From contig JAPDRN010000164.1 in NCBI GenBank assembly GCA_030247855.1, forward strand, positions 1 through 64,000: 64,000 nucleotides of DNA, in the 5' to 3' direction. The translations under genes and the position numbers were made by a program. Positions 44,243 through 56,276 of the stretch are shown in pieces. The number at the start of each line of letters is the position of its first letter. Position 1 is the stretch's first letter. Source of the DNA: Knufia peltigerae (taxonomy: Eukaryota > Ascomycota > Eurotiomycetes > Chaetothyriales > Trichomeriaceae). The notes under the pieces were generated by a model. The model made no database searches and had not been told where the DNA came from. It was given only the letters and a program-made list of their open reading frames with translations.

Positions 44243-47200
44243 TCAAGTCGGAAGCACGTTAGGCCCAGGTGGCTCCTCCGCCTCCTCGATCTTTGGAGGC
44301 ATCGCCCCTCGCCACACTGTGTTGTCTTCCTCTTTCGTGGCTTTCGCTGCTTGTCCATTCACAATCGTTCCATTGACAACTCCAGGGGCTTGCATGCCTG
44401 TTGCAGTGGATGATGAATCTCCTGTCTTACCATTCACCTGGCCAACGGAAATGCTGGCTTTAAGTGTTGATCCTTGAGCAGGCGAGGTAGAGCCTTTGTC
44501 ACTGTTCTTTCGTGGGGAGACTCGTCCTTGCTGTACACAATATTTTGGTTAGTCACGATTGATAGTCCGCAAAGATAAGCTAATGTGGGAGAAATGAACT
44601 CAACAACTCACCTGTTTGGCCCATCGAAGACCACAGCTATTACACAAATCACGCTGGCCACTGGGACCTCTTCTCCATTCTGGTGTCACTCTTGTGTGAC
44701 AGTTGGCGCAATCCTTTTCCAACTGTCCAAGACCCTTTCTCCTCTTGCGCTTCTTCTTACGGCTCAACAGAGCCTGCAACTCTTCGGCAAGAACACGATT
44801 CTTCCGTTCCATTTGTCGTAGCTCAAACTGCCAACTGGAACTTCGGGTGGTCTTTAGCTCATCGAAAATGTTATCCTCAGAAGCCAAGGATTCATCTTGA
44901 TTGCCAAGTGGAAGTCCGTGACTGCCTGCTTTGGTCACTGCTCCGTCGGCGATAGAAGAGAGAGACGACGACTCGGTTGGCCTGGTGCCTGACCTACTCG
45001 AGGTGGTTGTGAGAGGTGTCGCAGAACCCATAGATGCTCGATCAGTTCTGGGCGATTGTGTACTCGATTTTTGGTTCAGCAAGGCGGCCCGCGTCATCTT
45101 CAGTAATCTTGTCTGCGCGAGGAGGAATGTTGGCTTATAACCCCGTTTTGCATCACCTGAGTAAATGGTCGTCTGCGCATGGAGGACTTGGCCGCGACGA
45201 TTCTGAAGATCGTGTCTAAACGTCACATTGTCTCCAGACCGTGCCATCTCTAGGACCCGAGCAAATTCCTTTTTCGAGTCTGGTCTCATCAGAGCCTGCA
45301 TACTCGTCCCCATGAGGTCTTCCGGCAGACGATCAAGCATTACCCGCGATGTTGACGAGACATGTAGGAACAAGCCAGATGTAGAGATCTTCGACCACAG
45401 CTCACTCTCACCCGTTGCGCCTTCAGACGAGAGGTCATTCTTGTCGAGTGCATAGACTGGTCTCTCACGCCCAACAAGGATGATGCACTTTTTGCTTTTG
45501 CCTTGTTCAGAATGTATTGAGCCGTGTGCTTCGAACCAGGTGTAGCCACTATACTTCCGTCGAATTCGATAGACCACATTGACAGAATTTCCATTAGAGG
45601 CATCCTTCAACTCTCGAGTGACTGGAACAATGTCACTGGGATGACACACGGCCGACAGAGCAGTGCCCACCAATTCATTGGGGTCGTACTCGAGAACTCT
45701 TCGACTAGCTGGTGATAAATAGAGAAAAAGTCCTTTCAATGACAAGACATGGACAACATCATCCGTATTCTCCAGCAGTACTTTGTCCCATATTCGTCTC
45801 GATAGCTCGGAATCGCCGCGACCAAACGTAGCAAGTACTGTCGAGACTTCATCCTTGGAAACTGTTTGGCCCATCTCGGGTAGTCCTTGGGCTGAATCGG
45901 GAGGAGCAGGGAGTGTATAGGCAGGGAGAGAACTTCGGTTATAGTTGATTTCATAGCTCCCGTCTTTTTCAATAGATTAGCCAACGCAATGATAAAACAG
46001 GACAATTAATGAAGGAGCCTTACCAGGGTTTCTTTTGGACACTGAACCCGGCTGCTCGACCAGATCGACTTGAAAGCCGACGTAGAATTTGTAGTCTTCC
46101 GAGTCGAACTGTATGGGTATCATGGTCAGGAGGTTCATAAAGGGCTGTCCACCTTTACGGTAATTGATCAAGCTAAGCTGAGCCTCGGCTCGTTTCGCGA
46201 TCTGGTTCTTGAGATATAGTACAGAGTTATCGTCAACATATTTTCTTTTGATACCCGATTGTACTTTGCCATCAGGTGCTTGTAGAAAACGACAATTTCT
46301 CCCTAGAATTTCGTGTTTCGTATAGCCAGTAAGGCGCTCGAACATTTCAGAGCAGTAAACGATGGGTAGGTCATATTTGTCAAGGTCACAGACGACGAAA
46401 GCGCAAGACAAATCGACCGGGCCGATATTGATTTCAGGGTGTGGTCTCGTGGCGACACGCATCTAGCCTCATGTCAGCCAAGTCAATCAAGTCTTCATTA
46501 GGATGATCATACTAAAACTCCAAGCATATCAAAACCACTAGATGAATATACATTTGTAAACTTGGATAGTGTAGGCTGGTGCACAGAGGGGCCGGAGACC
46601 TGTGGCATGTGTGGTAGACTTGGCGGATTCATAGCCCTCGAGTTTGGGGTCATATCTGACTTTTTGTCAATACATGTAAATGAGGCTCGTAGGAGAACGT
46701 ACTGCCACTGTTTGGAAACGAGGGCTGGGCTTCAACAGAAGTTCTCCTGGAAGCGCTACTGGGCACGTGCATAGGCGAGGCCATGGTTGAAGATGGTCCG
46801 ACCTGCATTGCAGAATGAGGTGTATGGCCTCCCATTTGTTGGGCGGTGTTGGAGAACGCTTGGGGTATCGTAGACATGTTTTGCGCCATTGCGGCCATCG
46901 GGTTATTCAATTGCGAACGCATCGAGCTTGCGCCAGGATCTTGACCATTCGACTGGTAAGGCATTGTGAAGTTTTGGTCGATGGGCGAATCGGTGAAGAT
47001 GGGTTCCTGCATTGACCCGGAATCTGTCAGTCCAGCCATGGGGTCGAAGTCTAGCATGTTCATGAACGCTGAACCGGACTCGACTCCCGCCGATGTGCTG
47101 GCCATCAGTGATGGATTGAAGGTGTCCATGGCAGAAAGAGGATCGAAACTGGTGTTCATCTGGGAGAAACGTGTGTTGAGCGACAAATCTTCCTTGGAAC

Positions 47201-47594
47201 GAACTCTTCGCGGCTCAAGAGATTTATTCATGGGAACCAAGTGTGACATTGAATTCGTCATTGACATGTCGGACTCGTTTGGGTTGGGGTCGAACTGAAA
47301 GCTTGCCAGGTCAGCGGCATTCATAGGAGAGCCAAACTCAAGCATGGAAGCCCGACGGTTTCGATCATGCGGACCTTGACGATATTGTGACTGGAAAGTG
47401 TTGCGCCTGCGCATCAACTCCTCGTTGTTCTGGTTGATGATCTGGTGGAGCGTTTGTGCCTGGCCAAGTCCGGTTGTATCCATGGTATCGGGGGAGATAG
47501 TGTTCAAACCATCATCCTGCGCGTACCCGTCCATGGAATGCTGAGGGTCTATGCCCGGGTAGCCTTGGGCATAAAAGCCCTGCATGCCGTCCAT
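44243..47594 (-). CDS. wc-1: White collar 1 blue-light photoreceptor/transcription factor
   Basis: Nuclear GATA factor that binds flavin through a LOV domain and, with WC-2, activates light-induced genes and clock components. 1037 residues; exons 47594-46703, 46655-46513, 46462-46024, 45963-44612 and 44530-44243. Order: a Met/Ser/Gln-rich N-terminus without a polyglutamine tract, then the LOV domain with the photoactive cysteine in GRNCRFLQ (about 46281-46304). Two further PAS domains (VVHVLSLKGLFLYLSPASR and LFLHVSSTSRVMLDRLPE) follow, then a basic nuclear signal (KKKRKRRKG). The GATA zinc finger is CANCHTRVTPEWRRGP...LCNSCGLRWAKQ, followed by a disordered tail. Three small introns (47, 50 and 60 nt) surround the LOV region. 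The start at 47594 (MDGMQGFYAQGYPG) is the best ATG; an upstream exon cannot be excluded. Confidence 0.95.
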
Positions 47595-49056
47595 CGTCGC
47601 TCTATCTCCACGTTCTTTTTTTTGTGTCACCCGCGAACCATTCGGCAGGGGATATTTGCAACAGTAGGCAAGGATTCTATCGACCACGAGAGTCGTCAGG
47701 ATTTTCGAGGCGGTCGAGCTGTGTTTAGACTGGCCGTGGGGCGCGGAATGAGAGGAACAGGCACGGCCGTAGGAACTGCATACTTGCAGCCGGCAGCACC
47801 AGCACCAGCAGCAGGAATCGATGTGAGGTTAGACAGCGTCTATTGACCGAGGTGCGCAGTCACTGTTGGCGCTAGTCTGGCGATGAGGCGTCTTGCTAGA
47901 TTCAATCGAAGGGACTCTCTCGTACTGGGATGATGGATCAGAGGGAAGTCGAAATAGGACGGTACAATGGGGAGTTTAGCGCAGATGCAATGCAAGGTGT
48001 GGTCCAGGGATTTCAGAGATACAGAGACGGGCAAGACTGCGAGGAAGGGAGGGACGCACAGACACGGCTCGATGGCTTTGATGACTTGTGGATGTGGGAA
48101 TTCGCAATATGCCAAAGACACAGCCAGAGTGGGATTTTGGGGATATCGGCACCCAGCAAGACAGCTCTCTGACCCTCGGGCCACTGGGGGGCTCTTGGGC
48201 CACTACGGAGTAGGCCTAGCAGCCTCTGTCTTCTCATCCGCACCGCGAATAGAAGGGCGTCAATGGCGGATTTAGGCACGCTTTAGCGGGCACAGGCGAG
48301 CCCTAAAGGTCAGCCTAAGGGCCCCAGGTCCGCCTAGCCTGGTGCGCCAGCCACTGAAGAATCCCATCCATCGACATTTCCACGCTTGCTCCTTTTCGGT
48401 TCCTCGCCGAACTCGAAATCTACGAGATCAGCAGGATGGCGCATCTTGCGAATGGCCACTCGACTCGGACCAGAAGGATCATGCCGGTTTTCATACCGTA
48501 CTCTTGTCTACGGCCACAATCTGCGCGGGCGCCTTCGCACAATCATATTATCACATTTTACCCAGTGTCTTTCCTACTTTGTTTCTGAAGAACATGTGTG
48601 CATGGACTTGCTCCTCCAACTTCTCCGACCCTTGCCGAGCCAAATCTTGTCCTGTTTCTCGTCGTACACCAATGCAGAATGACGTCGAAGATGGCATCAC
48701 GAGTAGTGGAAAACTCCGGTGAAGGAAGCCACATATGTCCGTTTATGGACAATTCTAGATTCAGGGTTCAAGAAGGTCCATGATCATTGATTGGAAAGCC
48801 TTCTGCATAATTCTACATACAAGACGCCTTTGGGGTATCGGTTTCTCATGCTGACTGCCGTTACATTCCACTCATGAAGCACGAATGAATTTTTCAATTC
48901 GAGTAATAGAAATCGCAGTTCCCAGTCGACACAAGCCTTGCCAGGACGCCTCACTAATTCTGCCCTTGTCTGCCGTAGACAACATACATTAATTCCGTAA
49001 TGGGATGCGCCGCCAATGATACAGATCCTGAAACAAATCTCGCTGCAATTGCACAC
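47595..49056 (-). promoter_or_regulatory. WC-1 upstream region
   Basis: 1462 bp before the wc-1 start, unusually long for a same-strand gap here, so a long 5' UTR and promoter are likely. It contains an exact TACGGAGTA (48204-48212). Frames on both strands lack protein-like content. Confidence 0.4.
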
Positions 49057-50924
49057 TCAGCCAGGATACGCTGGAGGTTTCGCCACGAGCGGCGCAATCT
49101 TCTCTCGCTGATGCTTTTCTGACTCCATCTGAGCACGTTCAGCTTTGGTGATGCGAGGTTTGCGTGTGATTCCACCGCCTCTAGATCCCGGTCCACCGCC
49201 CCGTCCGGCAGCTCGATCAGAAGCAGCTCCCGCTCTTCCTCCTCGTGAACCGGGTCCACCACCTCTACCACGACCTCGGCCACGTTTGATGGTTCCATCA
49301 GCTCTATTGGAGACAAAATCAGTATGCATTGTTGGGGGAAGATGAACCGGGAGACATACCTCTCGACAGCAGGCTTCTCGCCCTCCGGGACAAGCGGGCC
49401 ACAGTAGACAAAAAAACCATCCTTGCTAGCTGCAGCCTGCGCCTCCCAGAGTAGTTCGCTATCATCAACAAACGGATCATCCTGGTCATACTCTTCCACC
49501 TTTCTCTTACGTTTTTTCTTTGGCTCGGGAGCGTCAGTGCCACTGTTCATCGCATCGTGACCATTGACTCCGGACATGGCCACATCACCGTCGTTGTCTG
49601 AGTCACGATCGATATCAACACTAAGGTCCTCATCACCGCTCTCTCCAGCAGAAGTGCCTCCAGCCTTGCTACCTGATGCCGACCGCTCCAGGGCTGCCCC
49701 AGCCGCTGCAACTTTGGCCAGGCGCTCCCTCTGAGCAGCTTGGCGAGGATAGAGAGCAGCAAAACCATACTTCTCTTCAGCCAGTCGAGCAAAGTTGATG
49801 ATTTGGTTCTTAGGGTCTTTGAGGTCAATGTGGAGAACAATGTTGGGGCCTTTGGCATCCTTTTGGTTGGCATCAGCGCCAGAATCTCCCCCGAAAAGGC
49901 TGGCAGATAGGAGACCAGAGCCCGGTAGAGGCGGTAGTGGCTGTTCTTTGGCTCTTGCGGGTTTGGGTGATGTGACGCGTGTTGGTGCTTCGGACGGGGG
50001 TTTCTTCGCGGGAGCAGACTTCTTGACCACGGGATCCAAATCTATTGTTTCGGTTTTGGTGACTGCTGGGCTTCCATTGACACGGGGAGAAGTGGCCGCT
50101 GCCTTGCCATTAGTCTGATCGTATGGGGAGGGTGCGCTGGGCGGAGCGATTTGCGGAGCTGATGATGCCGGCCTTGCTGGTATGGCGGGATGATCAATGA
50201 TGCCTGAGATGGCGGGCGATGTGCTTGGATTGTATGTAGGCCGAGGAGGTGTAGTCTGGCTTGTTTGGGGGATCGGGGCAGGTGGGACGGGATCTACAAG
50301 TCGTGAGATAGTCATCGACCGAATAGGATCATACATGGACCGCGGTGCCGGTGCCGGAGCAGGAGCGGGTGGAGGCACAGGCGGTGTTTGATCATATCTC
50401 GGTGGCGGAGCTTGTTGAGGATACATAGTTGAGTCAGGGCCCGAAGGACGTACATTGTATGCACTGTTTTGTGGTTGTGAGTGATGTGCCGCTGCTGGAG
50501 GAGAGTACGAAAATGGTTGATTCAAGGTGGATGACTGGAGGTTCGGATTGTATGCAGGAGCGATGTCGATGGTGTCGCGTATGATTGCCGGCTCAAGCTT
50601 TTGCTTCTTGCGAGAGGGGGCAGCGACACGGGGCTTCTTTGGGGCCTTTTCCTTTTTCTCAGGCTTTGGAGCATTAGGATCTTTCTTTCTGCGAGTTGCT
50701 TTTGGTTTGACCTCGGCCTGAGAAGCAGGCTGTGGCGTAGGCTTTGTGGCTTGGCCTGCAGGTGTGGCTGATGAGGTAACAGAGTCGCGCATGCCTAAAT
50801 TGCTGGGTGGTAGTGTGTCGCGACGAGCTGTGAGATAGCTCAGAGGGCCTGGTGTGCTTTCTGCATCGCTGGGTGGTGCACTGGACAATTCGTTGGATGA
50901 ACTTCTCACTTCTAGAGTCTCCAT
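49057..50924 (-). CDS. HPC2: HPC2/ubinuclein-type subunit of the HIR histone chaperone
   Basis: Nuclear protein of 603 residues; exons 50924-49360 and 49303-49057. The diagnostic HPC2/HRD block is YDQDDPFVDDSELLWEAQAA followed by SKDGFFVYCGPLVPEGEKPA, the histone H3-H4 contact of HIR complexes that deposit histones outside replication and repress histone genes. Before it lie a Lys/Pro-rich basic N-terminus, a long Pro/Ala-rich disordered part and a short ordered motif (NIVLHIDLKDPKNQIINFARL). After it the tail is RGG-rich (GRGRGRGGGPGSRGG) and ends ITKAERAQMESEKHQREK. The 56-nt intron falls directly behind the HPC2 block. The first ATG is 50924; the frame upstream has no ATG. Strong similarity of the core motif makes the assignment firm; the rest is poorly conserved as usual. 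Confidence 0.9.
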
Positions 50925-52881
50925 GTCGGCGCTGGGCTTGCTGATTTGAGCCAACAGGTCTACCGATGGACTATTGCGAAAATCGTGAAGATCATCAAGG
51001 ATTGGGCAGCAGTCAGAAGGCTAAAGGAATGACAGTGTTGAGAAAAAAAACTTGTAGAAAAACTTGTCGCAACGTTCTGTGAAGATGGTGGCGGGTAATG
51101 TTGTGAAAGAGAAAAGAGGTTGATGACGCGGTGGTATAACAAGAGATGAAGACGAGGGGATGGAAATGAGGTGAATGTGCGGAGTGACTCTTCAAGACCT
51201 CAGGTTGTGGTAGACGTCGGATAAGTATTGGAAATTATTAGCTGGCGCCTGACACTGACCGTCGCGATCATGGAAAAGTGGTGAAGCGGAGTAAGGAACG
51301 TCGAAATTGAAGAGACCACCAAGCGACAAGTCGGCAGAACAAAGAGGTCGGTGAAGAGACAGGAATAATAAAGAGAAGAATAGGAAGAGAGGGAAAAACA
51401 AGATAGAGGGAAGAGAAGAGATATAAGAGAGCGTGGAAGGGCTACCGACATGTAATTCACGACAAGAGGGAAATGGTAGTGCATGAAGGGAGGTAGCGCG
51501 TGCGGAAAAAGCAGTCACTCTGACAGCTGGCAAGAGTGGATAGATCAGGACGAGTACTGGGTACAACTGGAACCACCAAGAGGTGCGACAAGGTGAAGAC
51601 AAAAGGCATCCAAACGGCCAAGGAGGAGGAAAGAGGGAAGAGGGCGACGGCAGGACAAGAGCAGACCAGCGCGGAGAAAGCTGTGAAGGGGGCTCAGGAC
51701 GAGGCAGATAAAGGGAGAGAGACAGACAACAATTAGGGAATGAAAACCAGGCATCAGGCCTGCATCAGGTGTGTGTGACCAGCAGGGCGAGAGTGAAAAG
51801 ACGAGACTCGCAGGTGGTGGCCAAAGGAGAAAAAGGGCCATTCTAGCCGGGACATGGACATGTGTGAATACAGTGACAAGTGTGTAAGGGCAGAAAAACG
51901 GATGGTCCGGGGGCTGCATGGTGATTCCTGAAAGCCACTGATGGAGAAGCTGAAAAAGTACGAGACAGACAATAATAGGTTCAAGGTTGTTATGTACGGA
52001 AGTACAGTACGAGTTACAGAGAACAGTTACCGAGTGTAATACAAATAGTACTACGGAGTAAAAGTGCGGCTTCTGGGTCCCAGATGCGAGACGAGGGACG
52101 GTGCATTTGATTGGCTCATGTGTTTTAACTTGCTGCGTTTAAGCTTCCCTTGTTGTACCTTGATCCCCCCAGAGGCCTTGGAATATCTTCATATTCGGTG
52201 CCTCCGTATAACAGCAACAAATCAATGTAGTTACATGATACAGAGTCTGCATATTTGACATTGTCGCCATGACTGATATTTGGTTACTCTGTTGCAGCAT
52301 CGACATCACCCAAACACAGGTGGCTGTGGCTGAATCACTACTGTACGGATACAGTACTTGTGAGATCGGGTGATCTGCGAGATCATGCAACCCCCCTGCC
52401 TGTGGCTGATGGACACCAGCACTACTTGTGTTGTTACTAACTTGGGGGTTACAGTAGTCTCGGATCACCTTCTCCGCTACGACCAGCTGTACGCTAAACC
52501 ACCGGTTGCTATCTTGCCCAACACATTATTCTGCCTTTGAAGACCTTTGTTGCTCAGCAAATGTGTAAGCAGGCCATGAACAAAATCTTTATATCCTTAG
52601 ATCTTCAATAATTTATTAGAGGTACTGCAGCAGTTGAACAGAATACTCGGTAGGTGAAAGCCTCAACCGCAATTCTGTCAGACGACTCTTGACCCATCAA
52701 TTCAAGCACTTTAGCGCATTTGAAACCCCGTCAGACGTAGTCATGACCCTCTCTCGGAGATCCTTGCAACTTAATTGGTCGTAGTGTCTTTCCCCAACAT
52801 ATTTTCCAGTCCAAATACTGTACGCAGTTTCCGCGTTCTAACAATTTTGGCAGAATCCCCGGCGCTTGGTCAAGACACAGA
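50925..52881. promoter_or_regulatory. Divergent region, HPC2 and RPAP1-like gene
   Basis: 1957 bp between opposite start codons. It is markedly purine-rich on the + strand from about 51340 to 51740 (GA-rich tracts), which generates long but non-protein-like open frames on both strands. One exact TACGGAGTA (52052-52060) and related GTACAGTAC elements (51998-52008) are present. No gene is supported. Confidence 0.45.
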
Positions 52882-54132
52882 ATGGCAATTCCAGGGCAAC
52901 GCTTTGACCTAGACCTCGATGCTCCTGACTTTGCATTCACACCTCTAGAAGACAATGATGAGCATGATGGCAACTCGATTTCCGCCGTGAAAGAAATTCA
53001 GGAGCATGACACGGATTCAGTCCCACCGGCGCCGTCGTTGAAGTCATCCAGGTCTGGATTCCCTGAGCACAAGCGTCGCAATATTTCTACTTTCAAGAGG
53101 AATCAACAGGCAGCCGCCTCTGCGCCGCGTCCCTCTATACCTACTCGCGTCGAACCTTCCGACCGAGCAATCGCCCATCATGTGGGCAAGAAGTACGGAG
53201 TGGATTTAGAGAGCCAGCAAAAAGCGGATATCAGCGAGGAAAATAAGAGAAGAATTGCTGAAATGTCAATAGACGATATCGAGGAGGCCCGCTCCGAATT
53301 AATGCGGAATCTAAACCCTGCCTTCCTGGAACGTTTGCTGAAACGTGCCAACATTGATGATGACCAGCAAGAACAGAAACGGTGGCCACAAGCTCCCGAA
53401 GAGGGCGATGAGCATGACCATGGCGATACTAGAAAAGAGATGGACTCCGTAGAAGCCACAGAGATGCCGGCTGGTGCACCTGATGATACTCCATCTGCTC
53501 CCTCGGTTCATTTTCCCGCTCCTCCTCGATCTAAAGACGATTTCATCCCTCTAGATCCAAACGACCCTTCCTTCTTTTCCGAACTCAGGACTCATTATTT
53601 TCCAAACACTCCTCATGATCCCTCTACAATGACTTGGTTGCAAGATCCCACAGAAGAAGAGAACCAGGAATCACTGTATAACCCGGAAAAAGAGTCATTC
53701 TTGGCCTCTGCCCTGCGCTTCGGCTTCAATGGACGCTTGATACCTCCAAAAGAGAGTCTAGAAATAGACGTGAAACGAGGTCTTCACCACCACGGTGACG
53801 AGCCTAGTAGCGCTGGCTACACAATCCCTGAACTGGCAATACTTGCACGGTCAACCTTGCCAAATCAGCGATGCATGGCGTATCAGTTACTGGGCAGAAT
53901 CCTGTTCCGGCTCGGCCGCGGGGATTTTGGGCCCAGAGGTGGCGAGCTGCAGGAAGCCTTATGGTCAGTAGTCGAAAGGGAAAGACCTCTCGAAGTCATG
54001 ATGGCAGAAGCCAACAGGCAGTCTGGCCACGCCAGTGCAAAAGCCCACGCTGTTGAGGCACTCTGGCTTTGGAGAAAGGGTGGTGGAGGCGACAGAGGCG
54101 TGTTGAAACCAGGACAGAGGTTGGCGAAATGA
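52882..54132 (+). CDS. RBA50: RPAP1/Rba50-like RNA polymerase II assembly protein
   Basis: Intronless gene for a 416-residue protein. RPAP1/Rba50 associates with RNA polymerase II and helps assemble and import it. The N-terminal RPAP1 motif is MSIDDIEEARSELMRNLNP followed by AFLERLLKRA (about residues 133-160). The C-terminal motif includes SALRFGFNGRLIP and GYTIPELAILARSTLPNQRC, then MAYQLLGRILF. These two blocks separated by an acidic Pro-rich linker are the normal arrangement. The length is close to yeast Rba50 (about 440 residues) and much shorter than animal RPAP1. The start is the first ATG (52882), and the opening residues (MAIPGQRFDLDL) continue directly into the family-type acidic N-terminus. 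Confidence 0.88.
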   Translation: MAIPGQRFDLDLDAPDFAFTPLEDNDEHDGNSISAVKEIQEHDTDSVPPAPSLKSSRSGFPEHKRRNISTFKRNQQAAASAPRPSIPTRVEPSDRAIAHHVGKKYGVDLESQQKADISEENKRRIAEMSIDDIEEARSELMRNLNPAFLERLLKRANIDDDQQEQKRWPQAPEEGDEHDHGDTRKEMDSVEATEMPAGAPDDTPSAPSVHFPAPPRSKDDFIPLDPNDPSFFSELRTHYFPNTPHDPSTMTWLQDPTEEENQESLYNPEKESFLASALRFGFNGRLIPPKESLEIDVKRGLHHHGDEPSSAGYTIPELAILARSTLPNQRCMAYQLLGRILFRLGRGDFGPRGGELQEALWSVVERERPLEVMMAEANRQSGHASAKAHAVEALWLWRKGGGGDRGVLKPGQRLAK

Positions 54133-54832
54133 CCAAGACAGCTAGGGCCAGTCTACGCTATTTTCCCGAGCGATGGAGAGGCCGAGTCTAATAATCTCAT
54201 GTTACAAGTTCTTCGAGACTCGGACAAATTTCTCTGTCTTTGTCTTCGTCCGGACATGGCGAGGCTATGGCCGGAGACCTTCAGTTCTCCACCTTCCTCA
54301 TTCGCACTCCCTCGCCCCGTTGTCAGCGAATCATATCACTCTATCTCACAAGGCTTTGTTGGTGGCTTTTGCCAGGTCGGACCAAAGTCTACACACGGAC
54401 GACGACAAATCTGTTTCTTTTGTGTTGGTACCGGTAGCCCTGGCTTCTACAACTAAAAAGTCACAGTCCCAAACAGACACCAACCAATGACGGCCCGAGC
54501 ACCCTATTTTCGACTCTTTTCTCGGCCGGTTCGATCCCGTAGTCCACCTACTCAATCGAGATGCGAGTATGACACGGTACGCAAGGGTTGATAATTCAGA
54601 AGCACAATATCTTACAAGGGCCTTTAATAAGTGGGGTGCCGACGATGAGCAGCATGATATAAGATGGTCTGCTCCTCCTTCCGTTCTACTTGCACTTATA
54701 CTTTCAACGTCGATTGAGCCAGGGTGAATGTGTGATCTTGATCCTTTGATATCAATCCAGCTCGCCAACGACTCGAGACAGTAATATTGTCACCATAACC
54801 CTCATCCCCGTCTGAGACTACATACGGCACTC
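54133..54832. other. Intergenic region before the SDR gene
   Basis: 700 bp between same-strand genes. Frames are short and unconvincing. A GGTTCGATCCC stretch at 54527-54537 resembles a tRNA B-box but is not embedded in a foldable tRNA. Confidence 0.45.
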
Positions 54833-55796
54833 ATGGCTCGCACCGTTCTCATCACAGGCTGTTCGGACGGCGGTTTAGGAGCGGGACTGGCCATTCAATT
54901 TCACAAACGTGGTGATCGAGTTTTTGCGACAGCTCGCAATCCGGCCAAGATGGCATCGCTGACGGCGCTCGGGATCGAAACGTTCAAACTCGACGTCCTC
55001 TCGGACGAATCCATCAAGGCTTGCGTGGAGGAGGTTTCGGCCTTGACGGGTGGTAAATTGAACATGCTCGTCAACAACGCCGGAGCGGGTTACAGTATGC
55101 CAGTCGTACGGAGCTCCCCCCCCTTCCCCCGCTTTGACCTTCTAGTTCTTCCCCCTCCCCTCGCTGACCGTTTTCGGGTCTCTCGTACAGATGGACATAT
55201 CCCTGGACGAGATGGAAAAGTTGTACCGACTCAACGTCCTCTCGGTCATCCGCACGGCGCAGCTCTTTTTCCCCTTGCTGCGCGCGGCCGCGCCCGACGC
55301 CGTCATCGTCAACCAGACCTCGTGCGCCAGCGTGGCGACCGTGCCGTTCCAGGGCGCGTACGGGTCGTCCAAGGCGGCCATCGCCAACCTCACCGAGTGC
55401 CTGAGGCTGGAGATGATGCCGTTCCGCGTCAAGGTCGTCGACCTGAGGACGGGGGCGGTCAAGACGCCCTTCTTCGACAACGCGGCGCTGCGGTCCGGCA
55501 GCGGGTTGCCCCCGACCAGTCCCTATCTGGCCCTGAAGGACAAGGTGGAGGGCGTCATGAACGGGGACATGGAGGGCGTCGAGTTCCAGGACCTCGACAA
55601 GTGGGCCAAGAACGTGGTCGGCGACCTCTCGCGAAACAGGCCGGCCGCGCAGATCTGGAGGGGCGGCGGTGCCACCTTGGTCTGGCTGTCCAGTCTCCTC
55701 CCCGTGGGCGCCTTTGACGGCATGTTCAAAAAGATGGCCGGCTTGGACGTGTTGGAGAAGAAGATTCAGGAGGACACGTCGAAAAGGGGGAAGTGA
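54833..55796 (+). CDS. Short-chain dehydrogenase/reductase, AYR1-like
   Basis: 292-residue NAD(P)H-dependent oxidoreductase; exons 54833-55105 and 55191-55796. The Rossmann glycine motif is TGCSDGGLG near residues 8-16, NNAG is near residue 85, and the catalytic triad is Ser135, Tyr148 and Lys152 (YGSSK). An N-terminal CSDGG and the downstream DLRTGAVKTPFF are typical of the 1-acyldihydroxyacetone-phosphate reductase (Ayr1) branch, which acts in phospholipid synthesis at the ER and lipid droplets. The long C-terminal segment with VWLSSLLPVGAFDGMF resembles the membrane-associating tail of that branch. The 85-nt intron is very pyrimidine-rich. Exon 2 is much richer in GC than exon 1. Neighbours are transporters, so a detoxification role is also possible. 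Confidence 0.88.
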
Positions 55797-56276
55797 GTGT
55801 GACAAGTCCATGAGCGACGTGCACACAAACACAATTCGATGTATACCTCCTTTCTGAGACACTCCACTTTCTCCTAGAGCGTTCGACATGTACTTGGTTG
55901 TACGATTTAAACACCTGTCACGTCTGGTTCTGCATTGACTCGTATATAGAGGTTATGGATTTTTTTTTCTCCATGGAGGAGTTTTATGGAATTGATATCA
56001 ATATATTGCATTCTCATTCTCAGACGCCAGGTGTTTGTGTTCTATGTGTCGTTGCCACAGCTAAAATGTCCATGCAAACAATCCGAACGGTCCCAATGAT
56101 AATGGGTGGCAGGCGGCAGGTCACGACATGCGCGCATGAGCCAACAGAGATACATTGTATAGTACTTGGGGGTCGGCGCCACTACTTTGGGTAATGGTCA
56201 AGTCAAGTCGAGTCAGACAGTGGTCGTATTTTTGTCTCTTTCTCTTCTCCTCTCCAAGCGGAAGAGAGGGACGCCT
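55797..56276. other. Convergent 3' gap, SDR and ABC transporter
   Basis: 480 bp between two gene ends. It is AT-rich, unlike the GC-rich coding sequence on both sides. A T-tract occurs near 55954-55966. No gene is seen. Confidence 0.5.
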
